A stretch of DNA of 64,000 bases from Paraburkholderia phosphatilytica (lineage in GTDB: Bacteria; Pseudomonadota; Gammaproteobacteria; Burkholderiales; Burkholderiaceae): the NCBI RefSeq assembly GCF_003443895.1, contig NZ_QQOA01000027.1, positions 1 through 64,000 on the forward strand. Direction: 5' to 3'. Each line of letters begins with the position of its first letter. Positions within the stretch are counted from its first letter, which is position 1. The notes beneath the pieces are model-generated. The model had not been told where the DNA came from. It was given only the letters and a program-made list of their open reading frames with translations, and did no database searches. A program made the translations under genes and the position numbers. Positions 39,766-48,786 of the stretch are shown piece by piece.

Positions 39766-40356
39766 ATGGCTTCCTCCGACCTCACCTTCGTGCTCGGCGG
39801 CGCGCGCTCCGGCAAGAGCGTGCACGCCGAACAGCTCGCCGCGTCGAGCGGCCGCAAGGTCACGTATATCGCGACCGCGCGCGTCGCCGATCGCGAATTC
39901 GCGGCGCGCGTCGCGCACCATCGCGAGCGGCGGCCGGGCACGTGGAAGCTCGTGGAAGCACCCGTCGATCTGGCCGCCGCGCTCGCCGCGGCCGATGCAC
40001 CCGACGGCTGCGTGCTGATCGACTGCCTGACGCTCTGGCTCGCGAACCTGCTGTGTCCGCCCGACGGCGACTACGACGACGAGCCGACGCCCGATCATCA
40101 CACGGCATTCGGCGCGTTCGAAGCGGCGCTGGCCGGCGCGCGCGGCCAGGTGATCGTCGTCAGCAACGAGATCGGGCTCGGCGTGGTGCCGCTCGGCGCC
40201 GAAACGCGCCACTACGTCGACGAACTCGGCCGGCTGAACCAGCGCGTCGCGGCGCTGTGCGCGAACGTGACGATGATGGTCGCGGGCCTGCCGCTCGTGC
40301 TGAAGTCGTCCGCTGCTTCGGCCAATACCTCAGCCGATAACCGGGCCGATACCTGA
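39766..40356 (+). CDS. cobU: Adenosylcobinamide kinase / adenosylcobinamide-phosphate guanylyltransferase
   Basis: A 196-aa bifunctional enzyme that phosphorylates adenosylcobinamide and then attaches GMP, activating it for lower-ligand attachment by CobS. It has the P-loop VLGGARSGKSVHAE, the guanylyl-transfer His region VAHHRERRPGTW, DCLTLWLANLL and SNEIGLGVVPLG. The start at 39766 fits the family, with MASSDLTFVLGG. It begins the plus-strand run cobU-cbiB-cobD-btuF, with 7-bp spacing to cbiB. Confidence 0.95.
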   Translation: MASSDLTFVLGGARSGKSVHAEQLAASSGRKVTYIATARVADREFAARVAHHRERRPGTWKLVEAPVDLAAALAAADAPDGCVLIDCLTLWLANLLCPPDGDYDDEPTPDHHTAFGAFEAALAGARGQVIVVSNEIGLGVVPLGAETRHYVDELGRLNQRVAALCANVTMMVAGLPLVLKSSAASANTSADNRADT

Positions 40357-40363
40357 GCCGAAC

Positions 40364-41305
40364 ATGCTGCTGCTCTCGATGCCGCTTACCGCCGGACTTG
40401 CCACGCTGTCGGTCGTCATCGACCGGCGGCTCGGCGAGCCTCGCCACATTCATCCGCTCGTCGAGTTCGGCAAGCTCGCCAACTGGCTCGAAGCACGCCT
40501 GAACACCGGCTCGCGCGGCCGGCCGCTCGGCCTCGTTGCGTGGCTGCTCGCGGTCGTGCCGCCGGTTGCGCTCGCCAGCGGGCTGGTGATCGTGCTGCCG
40601 CTGCCGTTCGCGTGCGCGGTGCACGTCGCGCTGCTGTGGTTCGCGCTCGGCGCGCGCAGCCTGCACGAGCACATCGCGCCGATCGCGCAGGCGCTGATGA
40701 GCCGCAACCTGCCGCGCGCGCGCGAGCTGACGTCGCGGATCGTATCGCGCGAAACGGACCAGGCCGACGAAGCCGCGCTCGCGAGCGCGGCCGTCGAATC
40801 GGCGCTCGAAAACGGCAACGACGCGATCTTCGGCGCGCTGTTCTGGTTCGCGATCGCGGGAGGTCCGGGTGCGCTCGCGTTCCGTCTCGCGAACACGCTC
40901 GATGCGATGTGGGGCTACCGCACGCCGCGTTTTCTGCGCTACGGCTGGGCGGCCGCGCGCATCGACGACGTGCTCAACTTCATTCCCGCGCGCCTCACCG
41001 CGGCGAGCTACGCGCTGCTCGGCGACACCCGCACCGCATGGCGCTGCTGGCGCGCGCAGGCGCGGCGCTGGGAGAGCCCGAACGCGGGCCCGGTGATGGC
41101 GGCGGGTGCGGGCGCGCTGCACGTGCGCGTCGGCGGCGCGGCGGTGTATCACGGCGTGATCGAAGTGCGCCCGACGCTCGGCGCCGGCGATCATGCCACC
41201 GCGCGTCATATTCGCGCGGCCCTCGCGCTGGTCGAACGCTCGCTGCTGCTGTGGCTGTCGGTATTCATCGTGCTCGCGCTCGCGAGCGCGTCGGTGTACG
41301 GCTGA
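40364..41305 (+). CDS. cbiB: Adenosylcobinamide-phosphate synthase CbiB (CobD in Pseudomonas naming)
   Basis: Inner-membrane protein of 313 aa with about five hydrophobic segments that attaches (R)-1-amino-2-propanol phosphate to adenosylcobyric acid. Diagnostic sequence includes DRRLGEPRHIHPLVEFGK at the N-terminus, SRETDQADEAALASAAVES-ALENGNDAI, and the ANTLDAMWGYRT block. It lies 7 bp after cobU and 6 bp before the threonine-phosphate decarboxylase that makes its aminopropanol phosphate, a direct pathway link. Confidence 0.95.
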   Translation: MLLLSMPLTAGLATLSVVIDRRLGEPRHIHPLVEFGKLANWLEARLNTGSRGRPLGLVAWLLAVVPPVALASGLVIVLPLPFACAVHVALLWFALGARSLHEHIAPIAQALMSRNLPRARELTSRIVSRETDQADEAALASAAVESALENGNDAIFGALFWFAIAGGPGALAFRLANTLDAMWGYRTPRFLRYGWAAARIDDVLNFIPARLTAASYALLGDTRTAWRCWRAQARRWESPNAGPVMAAGAGALHVRVGGAAVYHGVIEVRPTLGAGDHATARHIRAALALVERSLLLWLSVFIVLALASASVYG

Positions 41306-41311
41306 TTCGCG

Positions 41312-42484
41312 ATGTCCGAACGCCACGATCCGCGCACAGCCCTCGCCTCCGAACACCACGCGGACGAAGTGCAGTCGATCACGCACGGCGGCAACCTGCA
41401 CGAAGCCGCGCTGCGTTTCGGCATTCCGTACGCCGACTGGCTCGACCTGTCGACCGGCATCAATCCGCACGGCTACCCGGTGCCGCCGGTGCCCTCCGAC
41501 GCATGGCGCCGTCTGCCCGACGACGGCGACGGCTTCACCGCGTGCGCCGCGCGTTACTACGGCGCGCCGGATGCATCGCACGTGCTGGCTGTTGCCGGCA
41601 GCCAGGCGGCGATCCGTGCGCTGCCCACGCTGCTACCGCGCGCGACGGTCGCGATCGCACCGCTCACGTACGGCGAATACGCGCCGGCGTTCGCGCGTGC
41701 CGGGCATGTCGTCGCGCCGCTCGACGTGGCATGCGCGGCATTGCCCGATGACGTCACGCATGCGGTCGTGGTCAATCCGAACAATCCGACGGCTGCGTAT
41801 CTGGGCGCCTCGCAGCTGCTCGACTGGCATGCGCAGCTCGCAGCGCGCGGCGGCACGTTGATCGTCGACGAAGCGTTCGCGGATGCGTTCGGCGAAACGT
41901 TCGCCGACGACGCGGGCCATGCGTCGAATACTGACGCATCGCCCCCATCGCGTCAGACGCAGCACGATGCCGCCCTCGCCGTCGTGCCGTCACGTTCTCT
42001 CGCCGCACACGTTGCGCACCTGAATCTCGTCGTGCTGCGTTCGCCCGGCAAGTTCTTCGGCCTCGCAGGTGTACGCGCCGGCTTCGTGCTCGCGGCGCCG
42101 GTGCTGCTCGCGCAGCTGCATGCAACGCTCGGCGCGTGGACCGTCAGCGGGCCCGCACGCCACGCGGTACGCGCCGCGTTCACCGACCGCGCGTGGCAGC
42201 ACGATATGCGCAAGCGGCTGGCCGTCGAAGGCGCGCGGCTACATGCATCGCTCGAACAGCATCGCTTGCAACCGCGCTCCACGCCGCTCTTCGCATGGAC
42301 CGACGACGCGCGCGCTTTGGCACTGCATCACGCACTCGCGCAACGCGGCATCTGGACGCGACTGTTCGCGACGCACGCAAGCGTGCGCTTCGGCCTGCCC
42401 GCAACCGAAGTCGAATGGAGCCGCCTCGAACGCGCGCTCGCGGAGAGCATCGCGTCGCTCAGCCAACATGGCGCGCAACGATAG
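41312..42484 (+). CDS. cobD: Threonine-phosphate decarboxylase CobD (CobC in Pseudomonas naming)
   Basis: PLP enzyme of 390 aa related to histidinol-phosphate aminotransferase, producing (R)-1-amino-2-propanol phosphate from L-threonine phosphate. It shows HGGNLHEAALRFGIP, DLSTGINPHGYPVP, NPNNPTAAYLG, VDEAFADAF and the PLP-Lys block RSPGKFFGLAGVRAG. An insertion of about 25 residues between FADAF and the PLP lysine (TFADDAGHASN onward) is longer than usual. It is part of the cobU-cbiB-cobD transcript. Confidence 0.92.
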   Translation: MSERHDPRTALASEHHADEVQSITHGGNLHEAALRFGIPYADWLDLSTGINPHGYPVPPVPSDAWRRLPDDGDGFTACAARYYGAPDASHVLAVAGSQAAIRALPTLLPRATVAIAPLTYGEYAPAFARAGHVVAPLDVACAALPDDVTHAVVVNPNNPTAAYLGASQLLDWHAQLAARGGTLIVDEAFADAFGETFADDAGHASNTDASPPSRQTQHDAALAVVPSRSLAAHVAHLNLVVLRSPGKFFGLAGVRAGFVLAAPVLLAQLHATLGAWTVSGPARHAVRAAFTDRAWQHDMRKRLAVEGARLHASLEQHRLQPRSTPLFAWTDDARALALHHALAQRGIWTRLFATHASVRFGLPATEVEWSRLERALAESIASLSQHGAQR

Positions 42485-42534
42485 ATGCGTGTCCTCAACG
42501 ATCAGCGACACGCCACAAACACAACTTCGATCGC

Positions 42535-43464
42535 ATGAACCACAGCACCCGGCTCCGCTTTCTCTCGCACACCACGTTGGTCACGCTTTGCGTCGCGCTT
42601 TCCGCATTCGTCGCGCTGCAAGCGCACGCGAGCATCACCGTCACCGACGACAACCACGACCCCGTCACGCTCACCGCTCCTGCACAGCGTGTGATCAGCC
42701 TCGCGCCGCACGTGACCGAGATGCTGTACGCCGCGGGCGGCGGCGCGAAGATCGTCGGCGCGGTGAGCTACAGCGACTATCCGCCGGAAGCGAACGCGTT
42801 GCCGCGCGTCGGCGACAACAAGGCGCTCGATCTCGAACGGATCGCCGCGTTGAAACCGGATCTGATCGTCGTGTGGCGTCATGGCAATGCGGAGCAGCAG
42901 CTGGACCGCCTGCGCGACCTGCATGTGCCGATGTTCTTCAGCGAGCCGCATAAGCTCGACGACATTCCCGCGACGCTCGTGAAGCTCGGCAAGCTGCTCG
43001 GCACCGAGCCCACCGCCGATAGCGCCGCGGCCGCGTTCAGCAGCAAGCTCGCGGCACTGCGCGCGCGCTACTCGGCGCGGCCGCTGGTCAGCGTGTTCTA
43101 TCAGGTGTGGGATCAGCCGCTGATGACGCTCAACGGCACGCACATGATCAGCGACGTGATCGCGCTGTGCGGCGGTCGTAACGTGTTCGCGTCGGAGGCA
43201 CCGCTCGTGCCCACGGTCTCCACCGAAGCGGTGCTCGCGGCGAACCCCGAAGCCATCGTCACGGCATCCCCTGGCGCGACGAGGCCGGACCGTCCACTGC
43301 CGCAGCTGTCGACGTGGCGCGCGTGGCCCGCGCTGACGGCAGTCGCGCGCAACAACCTGTTCGCGATCGACGGCGATCTGATCAACCGCCCCGGGCCGCG
43401 CATCGTGGACGGCGCGGCCCAGATGTGCGCGGACCTGGAGACCGCGCGTTCGCGGCGGCCTTAG
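42535..43464 (+). CDS. btuF: BtuF-like cobalamin-binding periplasmic protein
   Basis: Class III substrate-binding protein of 309 aa with a signal peptide (VTLCVALSAFVALQAHA). It has the typical PAQRVISLAPHVTEMLYAAG N-lobe start, VGAVSYSDYPPEA, the inter-lobe helix around ALKPDLIVVW, and VFYQVWDQPLMTLNGTHMISD. It should deliver cobalamin or cobinamide to the FecCD permease and ATPase encoded at 46.5-48.4 kb on the other strand. It follows cobD by 50 bp. Confidence 0.9.
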   Translation: MNHSTRLRFLSHTTLVTLCVALSAFVALQAHASITVTDDNHDPVTLTAPAQRVISLAPHVTEMLYAAGGGAKIVGAVSYSDYPPEANALPRVGDNKALDLERIAALKPDLIVVWRHGNAEQQLDRLRDLHVPMFFSEPHKLDDIPATLVKLGKLLGTEPTADSAAAAFSSKLAALRARYSARPLVSVFYQVWDQPLMTLNGTHMISDVIALCGGRNVFASEAPLVPTVSTEAVLAANPEAIVTASPGATRPDRPLPQLSTWRAWPALTAVARNNLFAIDGDLINRPGPRIVDGAAQMCADLETARSRRP

Positions 43465-43508
43465 CAGGCTGTCGATCTTTGGAACGGTGGACACAGGCGC
43501 GGCGGGCA

Positions 43509-43925
43509 ATGAGACGCTATCTTGCTGACACACTTGCGATGGTGGCTTTTTCGATTGCCGTTGGTGCTTTCGTGGAACTTGTCATCGCAGGACTCACGAT
43601 CGAGCAAACCGTCAGGGTACGCGCCGCTGCCATACCCGTCTCATTGCTGACTGGCAGACCTTATGGAATTTACCGGGACTGGATCTTCAGACGGCTAGGC
43701 AGCGCCGAAAAACCACCGCTGCAAAAAATCCTGCTCGATACCTTCGTCAATCTGACGTTCCAGATTCCCCTCTATGCGCTGATCCTGGCATTCAATGGCG
43801 CCCGAGGTTCGCAGATTCTCACCGCGGTGAGTTCGATTCTCGTCATCGTTGGCCTTTCCGGCCGCCCGTACGGAATGTTTCTCAGCGGATGTCGGCGGCT
43901 GTTCAAGGTACCGGGCACGCTCTAA
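43509..43925 (+). CDS. alaE: AlaE-type L-alanine exporter
   Basis: Integral membrane protein of 138 aa with four hydrophobic segments. Sequence blocks matching E. coli AlaE are AIPVSLLTGRPYGIYRDW, LTFQIPLYALILA, ILTAVSSILVI and CRRLFKV near the end. AlaE exports L-alanine by proton antiport. The codon use is less GC-rich than the neighbours (many Ctt, Gat, Aat and Gca codons), and the gene has no pathway link to the cobalamin genes that flank it, suggesting insertion or acquisition. ATG 43509 is the family start; the upstream open frame belongs to no protein. Confidence 0.85.
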   Translation: MRRYLADTLAMVAFSIAVGAFVELVIAGLTIEQTVRVRAAAIPVSLLTGRPYGIYRDWIFRRLGSAEKPPLQKILLDTFVNLTFQIPLYALILAFNGARGSQILTAVSSILVIVGLSGRPYGMFLSGCRRLFKVPGTL

Positions 43926-43947
43926 CGACGTGCGCGGCGAGTACGGC

Positions 43948-44565
43948 TCACGCGTTCCAGCAACGCAGCGTCCAGCTGCCTGCCTGGGCAGGCTCCGACT
44001 CGCGCCGCGTCAGCCACACGATCGCGGGCAAATTGAGCGACCAGCGCAGGCACAGTTCGAGCGGCACATCGAGCGTCATCGATGCGATCGCGCGAATCAC
44101 GCCCGCGTGCGTGACCGCATACACCGGACCATCACGATCAGGAAGATCGTCGACGCATTCGAGAAACCAGCGCTGCACGCGCTCGGTGAACTGCGCGACG
44201 CTTTCGCCGCCATGCGGGCGTGCGTATTCAAAGTCCGCGGCCCATGCATCGAGTTGTGTGCGCTCGATCGAATCCCAGCGCTGCTGCTCCCATGCGCCGA
44301 AATCCATCTCCGCCAGCGCCGCATACGGTTGCGGAGCGCCGATACTGCTGAAGCTCTTTTCAACCAGCGCGTCGGCCACGGCCGTGCAACGCGACAGCGG
44401 ACTGCACACGAGCCTCGCCGGTGCAGGTACACCGAGCGCGGACAGGCGCGCCGCGATCTGCGCGGCCGAACGCGGCGCGTCTTCGCTCAGCGCGACATCG
44501 CTCGAGCCATAGCACACGCCCTCGCCGATCGCGACGCGTGGATGGCGGATCAGAATGAAATCCAT
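43948..44565 (-). CDS. cobC: Alpha-ribazole phosphatase (histidine phosphatase family)
   Basis: Histidine-phosphatase superfamily protein of 205 aa that removes the phosphate of alpha-ribazole phosphate or adenosylcobalamin 5'-phosphate. It has LIRHPRVAIGEGVCYG, where the usual RHG is RHP, as seen in CobC-type members, then SPLSRCTAVADAL, EMDFGAWE and VTHAGVIRAI with the second catalytic His. Its start overlaps the end of cobS by 16 bp, so the two are translationally coupled. Confidence 0.9.
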   Translation of the reverse strand: MDFILIRHPRVAIGEGVCYGSSDVALSEDAPRSAAQIAARLSALGVPAPARLVCSPLSRCTAVADALVEKSFSSIGAPQPYAALAEMDFGAWEQQRWDSIERTQLDAWAADFEYARPHGGESVAQFTERVQRWFLECVDDLPDRDGPVYAVTHAGVIRAIASMTLDVPLELCLRWSLNLPAIVWLTRRESEPAQAGSWTLRCWNA

Positions 44566-45326
44566 GCGAGCCCCGTCAGGTAGATCGACAGTTCGAAAAT
44601 CTGCTGTGCGAAGCCGAGACAGTCGCCGGTGTAGCCGCCAAGACGTCGGCGAAAGTACACGCCGAGCGCGACGTGCAGCACGCACAGCACCACGAGCGTG
44701 GTGATCGCCAGCGGCCATTGCGGCCACACAGCCCAGAAGAGCCACGGCACGCCGAGCACAGCCGCGCACAGCAGCGCGGGCCATGAAAGACGCTGCGCGA
44801 CGGGCTTCGACTTCCCTTCGGCGCGCACGTAATCGAGCGTGCGCAGATACGCGATCGCAAACGCGCGGCTCGCCGCATGCGCCGCGATCATCGTTCGTGC
44901 CACACGTAACGGCAGCAATGGCGGCAGCGCCACGAGCGTCTGCCACTTCAGCGCGAGCGCAACCATCAGCGCGATCGCGCCGAATGCGCCGATGCGCGAG
45001 TCGTGCATGATCCGCAACACGTCTTCGCGCGTATAGCCGCCGCCGAACGCATCGCAGGAATCGGCGAGGCCGTCCTCGTGAAACGCACCGGTGACGAGCA
45101 ACGTCGCGGCCATCGACAGCAGCACCGCGACCCCCGGCGGAAACACGCGCAGCGCGGCGAGATAGACTAGCGCGCCCAACGCGCCGACCAGCACGCCGAC
45201 GAGCGGAAAGTAACGCGCCGCCGCGTTCAGATAGTGCGGTTCGTAGCCGACCCAGCGCGGCACCGGCACGCGCGTGAAATAGCCGAGCGCAGTGAAGAAG
45301 TAGCGCAGTTCAGCGAGCGGCGACAT
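44550..45326 (-). CDS. cobS: Adenosylcobinamide-GDP ribazoletransferase (cobalamin synthase)
   Basis: Membrane protein of 258 aa with about six to seven hydrophobic helices. It joins adenosylcobinamide-GDP to alpha-ribazole phosphate, completing the nucleotide loop. Diagnostic motifs are FFTALGYFTRVPVPRW at the start, AARYFPLVGVLVGAL, GAFHEDGLADSCDAFGGGY and KSKPVA. It lies 56 bp downstream of cobT on the minus strand and overlaps cobC. Confidence 0.95.
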   Translation of the reverse strand: MSPLAELRYFFTALGYFTRVPVPRWVGYEPHYLNAAARYFPLVGVLVGALGALVYLAALRVFPPGVAVLLSMAATLLVTGAFHEDGLADSCDAFGGGYTREDVLRIMHDSRIGAFGAIALMVALALKWQTLVALPPLLPLRVARTMIAAHAASRAFAIAYLRTLDYVRAEGKSKPVAQRLSWPALLCAAVLGVPWLFWAVWPQWPLAITTLVVLCVLHVALGVYFRRRLGGYTGDCLGFAQQIFELSIYLTGLAWISF

Positions 45327-45382
45327 GGGCGCGGTTCAGGGTGGTCTGGATCATCGGGACATGAGCGCACTGCAATGCGCAT

Positions 45383-46450
45383 TCAGCTATCGCGATCGGC
45401 CACACCCGCCGACTCGAAGCTCGCCATCTCGTTGATGAACGCGACGGCCGCGCGCAACAGCGGCACCGCAAGCGCGGCGCCCGTGCCTTCGCCGAGACGC
45501 AGATCGAGCGCGAGCAGCGGCGACGCGCCGAAATGATCGAGCATGCGCCGATGCCCTGCTTCGTTCGACGCGTGCGCGAACACGCAGTAGTCGCGCACGG
45601 CCGGCGCGAGCGCATCGGCCACGAGCAGCGCGGAACTCGCAATGAAACCGTCGACGACGATCGTCATGCGCGCCTCGGCCGCGGCGAGATACGCGCCCGT
45701 CATCATCGCGATCTCGAATCCGCCGAAGGTGGCGAGCACGTCGAGCGGTTCGCGCACGGCTGCATGTTTTGCGAGCGCCGCCGCGAGCACGTTGCGCTTG
45801 CGCGCGAGGCCCGCGTTGTCGAGCCCGGTGCCGCGGCCGACACAGTCGTCGATCGGCACGTTGCACAGGCGGCTCATCAGGCACGCCGCCGCCGACGTGT
45901 TCGCGATCCCCATCTCGCCGAAGCCGATCACGTTGGTGCCGAGCGCCGCGTGATGCCGCACGCGCGCCGCGCCGGCCGCGAGCGCGGCAAGCACCTGCTC
46001 GCGCGTCATCGCGGGCTCGTGCGCGAAGTTGCGCGTGCCGGCCGCCACCGGAATATCGACGAGTTCCGCTGACGGCAGCAGCGGCGACGCGACGCCCGCG
46101 TTCACCACTTCGAGCGTGAGCCCCGCGACCTTCGACAGCGCATTGATCGCCGCGCCGCCCGCGAGAAAATTCGCGACCATCTGCATCGTCACGGCCTGCG
46201 GATACGGGCTCACGCCTTCGGTGGCGATGCCGTGATCGCCCGCGAACACGATCATCACCGGACGTTCGATCGACGGACGCGTGGTGCGCTGGATCATGCC
46301 CATCTGGCGCGCGAGCGCTTCGAGCCGGCCGAGACTGCCGGGCGGCTTGGTGCGCGTATCGATCACATGCTGCAGTTCGTCGCGCAGCGCGGGATCGAGC
46401 GGCGCGATCGTCGGCAGCGAGAAAGGAGAGGCAAATGAGGAAGCGGTCAT
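45383..46450 (-). CDS. cobT: Nicotinate-nucleotide--dimethylbenzimidazole phosphoribosyltransferase
   Basis: Enzyme of 355 aa that activates the lower ligand base to alpha-ribazole phosphate. Visible blocks are TKPPGSLGRLEALARQMG, VFAGDHGIATEGVSPYPQ, FLAGGAAINAL, GEMGIANTSAAACL and GRGTGLDNAGLARK. The catalytic Glu lies in the conserved EGTGAAL near the C-terminus. It belongs to the minus-strand run permease-ATPase-cobT-cobS-cobC. Confidence 0.96.
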   Translation of the reverse strand: MTASSFASPFSLPTIAPLDPALRDELQHVIDTRTKPPGSLGRLEALARQMGMIQRTTRPSIERPVMIVFAGDHGIATEGVSPYPQAVTMQMVANFLAGGAAINALSKVAGLTLEVVNAGVASPLLPSAELVDIPVAAGTRNFAHEPAMTREQVLAALAAGAARVRHHAALGTNVIGFGEMGIANTSAAACLMSRLCNVPIDDCVGRGTGLDNAGLARKRNVLAAALAKHAAVREPLDVLATFGGFEIAMMTGAYLAAAEARMTIVVDGFIASSALLVADALAPAVRDYCVFAHASNEAGHRRMLDHFGASPLLALDLRLGEGTGAALAVPLLRAAVAFINEMASFESAGVADRDS

Positions 46451-46492
46451 GGCGTTCTTCGCAGTCTTCGGGAAGCGGATAAGGTTGTCATG

Positions 46493-47353
46493 TCATTCGG
46501 AGGCGGGTACGGCAGAGGCAGCCGCCGACCCATATGCAGGCACGAGCGCCTCGTACTCGCCGTCGCGGATCAGCGTAAGCGGATAGCCGAATGCGCGGCT
46601 CGCGAGCGCGGGCGTCAGCACGTCGTGCACGGGGCCCGCATGCGCGCCGCCTTCGCCGTCGAGCAGCAGCGCATGTGTCGCGAAGCGGCGCGCGAGATTC
46701 AGGTCGTGGCACGTGAACAGCAGCGTGCGCTCGCCGTCCCGCACCCACGCGGCGAGCGTGCCGAGACACGCGATCTGGTGATGCAGGTCCAGATGCGACA
46801 GCGGCTCGTCGAGCAGCAGCAATGGCGCATCCTGGCACAACACCGCCGCGAGCGCGACCCGCTGACGTTCGCCGCCGGAGAGCGACAGCACGTCGCGCGC
46901 GGCGAACGCCGTGAGGCCGAGCGCCGCGAGCATGCGCCGCGCGATCGCGCGGTCTTCGTCGCTCTCCCAGCGCGCGCCGCCCAGATGCGGAAAGCGGCTC
47001 AGCAATACGACGTCGAGCACGCTCGCGCTGAACGCATCGTGCGTGGCCTGCGGCATCAATGCGCGCCGCCGCGCAAGCGACGCGGCGCGCCACTGCGCAA
47101 GGCTCGCGCCATCGAGTTCGACATAGCCTGCCGCCGGCCGCGCGAGGCCTGCGAGCGTGGCGAGCAGCGTGGTCTTGCCCGCACCGTTCGGGCCGGCCAC
47201 GCACCAGATCTCGCCGGGATAGAACGTGTGCGTGAAGTCGTCGAGCAGCGTGCGCTCCGCGGCGCGCAGCGTCAGATGCTGCGCGGACAGCGTGCGGCGC
47301 GACGGTTCGGCGGCGGCGGGCATGGACATGGACATGGAAGTCGGCATCGTCAT
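46493..47353 (-). CDS. ABC transporter ATPase for cobalamin (BtuD-like)
   Basis: A 286-aa FecE/BtuD-type ATPase. It has Walker A GPNGAGKTTLL, the Q-loop in RRALMPQATHDAF, the signature LSLSGGERQRV, Walker B LLLLDEPLSHLD and the switch His in FTCHDLNLA. ATG 47353 overlaps the permease stop (ATGA), and the first residues are a Met/Ser/Pro-rich run from a repeated ATGTCCATG-like sequence. It pairs with the FecCD permease and probably with the BtuF-like protein on the opposite strand. A siderophore or heme substrate is the alternative, but the cobalamin context argues for B12. Confidence 0.88.
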   Translation of the reverse strand: MTMPTSMSMSMPAAAEPSRRTLSAQHLTLRAAERTLLDDFTHTFYPGEIWCVAGPNGAGKTTLLATLAGLARPAAGYVELDGASLAQWRAASLARRRALMPQATHDAFSASVLDVVLLSRFPHLGGARWESDEDRAIARRMLAALGLTAFAARDVLSLSGGERQRVALAAVLCQDAPLLLLDEPLSHLDLHHQIACLGTLAAWVRDGERTLLFTCHDLNLARRFATHALLLDGEGGAHAGPVHDVLTPALASRAFGYPLTLIRDGEYEALVPAYGSAAASAVPASE

Positions 47354-48414
47354 CGGCGGCGCAGCAGCATCCACAGGAACACCGGCACGCCGATCAGCAC
47401 GGTGATCACGCCGACCGGCAGTTGCGCAGGCGCAATCACCGTGCGCGCGACGAGGTCCGCCGCCATCACGACGCTGCCGCCCGCGAGCGCGGAGGCCGGC
47501 AGCAGCATGCGCTGGTCGTTGCCGAACGCGAGCCGCAACAGATGCGGCACGACGAGCCCGACGAAGCCGATCGCGCCGCCCGTCGTCACCGCCATCGCGG
47601 CCGCGAGCGACGCGACGAGATAGATGCGCAGCCGCAGCGGCACGACCGCGACGCCGAGCGCCTCTGCGGCGACTTCGCCGCGCAGCAGCAGGTTCAGTTG
47701 CGGCGCAGCCGGCACGATCGCGGCAAGCGCGACTGCCAGCGCCGCGAGCGCGGCCCACGGCGGCGGCGCGCCGTTCAGGTCGCCGGTCAGCCAGAACAGC
47801 ATGCCGCGCAGCCGCGCATCGGGCGCAAGCGTCAGCAGCAGCGCGACGATCGCGCCCCAGCCTGCCGCGATCACCGCGCCGGTCAACAGGAGCCGCGGCG
47901 ACGCGTCGAGCGGCTCGCCCCGCCATAGCGCATTGCGCGCGAGGCCGAGCACCAGCAGGATCGACACGAATGCGCCAATGCATGCACCCGCATCGACCCA
48001 GAGGGTGGCCGCGCCCAGCATCATCGCGACGAGCGCGAAGCTGGCCGCGCCACCCGATACGCCCAGCACGTACGGCTCGGCGAGCGGGTTGCGCAGCAGC
48101 ACCTGAAGCAACGCGCCGCCGAGCGCGAGCAGCGCGCCGCACGCGAAACCTGCCAGCGCGCGGGGCAGACGCAGCGAGCGGACGATCTCGTCGGCGAGGT
48201 CCGCCGGCGCTGCATGCGCGCCATGCAGCGACGCGGGCCACAGCGCCGCAAGCACCCGCACCGGCGACACCGCGACGCTGCCAAGTGCGAGCGAAGCGAC
48301 GAGCACGACGACCGCGATCGCACCGAGCCCGCACCAGATCGCGACCGCGCGCCGCGCGGTCATGCCGGCAAGCGTGCGCCGGCCGGTGCGATGCAACGCT
48401 TGCGCGTCAGACAT
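47350..48414 (-). CDS. FecCD/BtuC-family ABC transporter permease
   Basis: Membrane protein of 354 aa with about ten helices. Family blocks are LPRALAGFACGALLALGGALLQVLLRNPLAEPYVLG (the first conserved loop), FWLTGDLNG, and GFVGLVVPHLLRLAFGNDQRMLLP, which contains the coupling helix that contacts the ATPase. The first gene of the minus-strand cobalamin operon. Upstream (48415-48843) I see no gene. No canonical cobalamin riboswitch is recognisable, although a GAGCCGACCTGC segment faintly recalls its 3' end. Confidence 0.9.
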   Translation of the reverse strand: MSDAQALHRTGRRTLAGMTARRAVAIWCGLGAIAVVVLVASLALGSVAVSPVRVLAALWPASLHGAHAAPADLADEIVRSLRLPRALAGFACGALLALGGALLQVLLRNPLAEPYVLGVSGGAASFALVAMMLGAATLWVDAGACIGAFVSILLVLGLARNALWRGEPLDASPRLLLTGAVIAAGWGAIVALLLTLAPDARLRGMLFWLTGDLNGAPPPWAALAALAVALAAIVPAAPQLNLLLRGEVAAEALGVAVVPLRLRIYLVASLAAAMAVTTGGAIGFVGLVVPHLLRLAFGNDQRMLLPASALAGGSVVMAADLVARTVIAPAQLPVGVITVLIGVPVFLWMLLRRR

Positions 48415-48786
48415 GACGTGCCCGCCGCGTGCTGCGACATGTCGTACCTGCAGGTCGGCTCATGGTGCTGGTTGTGCCTGTGGAAGATGGAAGAACTCCG
48501 CAGCCGAGATAGTAACGGTTCGCGCGGCTGAGGTCCGTCTGCACATATCGTGCGCGAAGCGTCGCAGGCTGCATCAAGAATATGCATTGACCACGCGGCA
48601 TCGATTGCCGCGCGATGCCGATTCTTCGACGCGCAAACGTTTTTCATCGCACGGCAATGCAATTGCAGCTACGTTTGCCGAGGCAGTCGAAGTTCGCGTT
48701 CGGCGACACGCGCACTCGAACCGCTGCATCGGAAGCCCCGTTCGACTGCCGATGAAAGCCACCTGTTACGTCTCGATACTAGACAA

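Noticed and set aside
48415-48600. Possible cobalamin riboswitch before the FecCD permease.
   Set aside because: Only GAGCCGACCTGC resembles the riboswitch 3' part; the B12 box and the CCCGCAAC-type core are not recognisable. A covariance search would decide.
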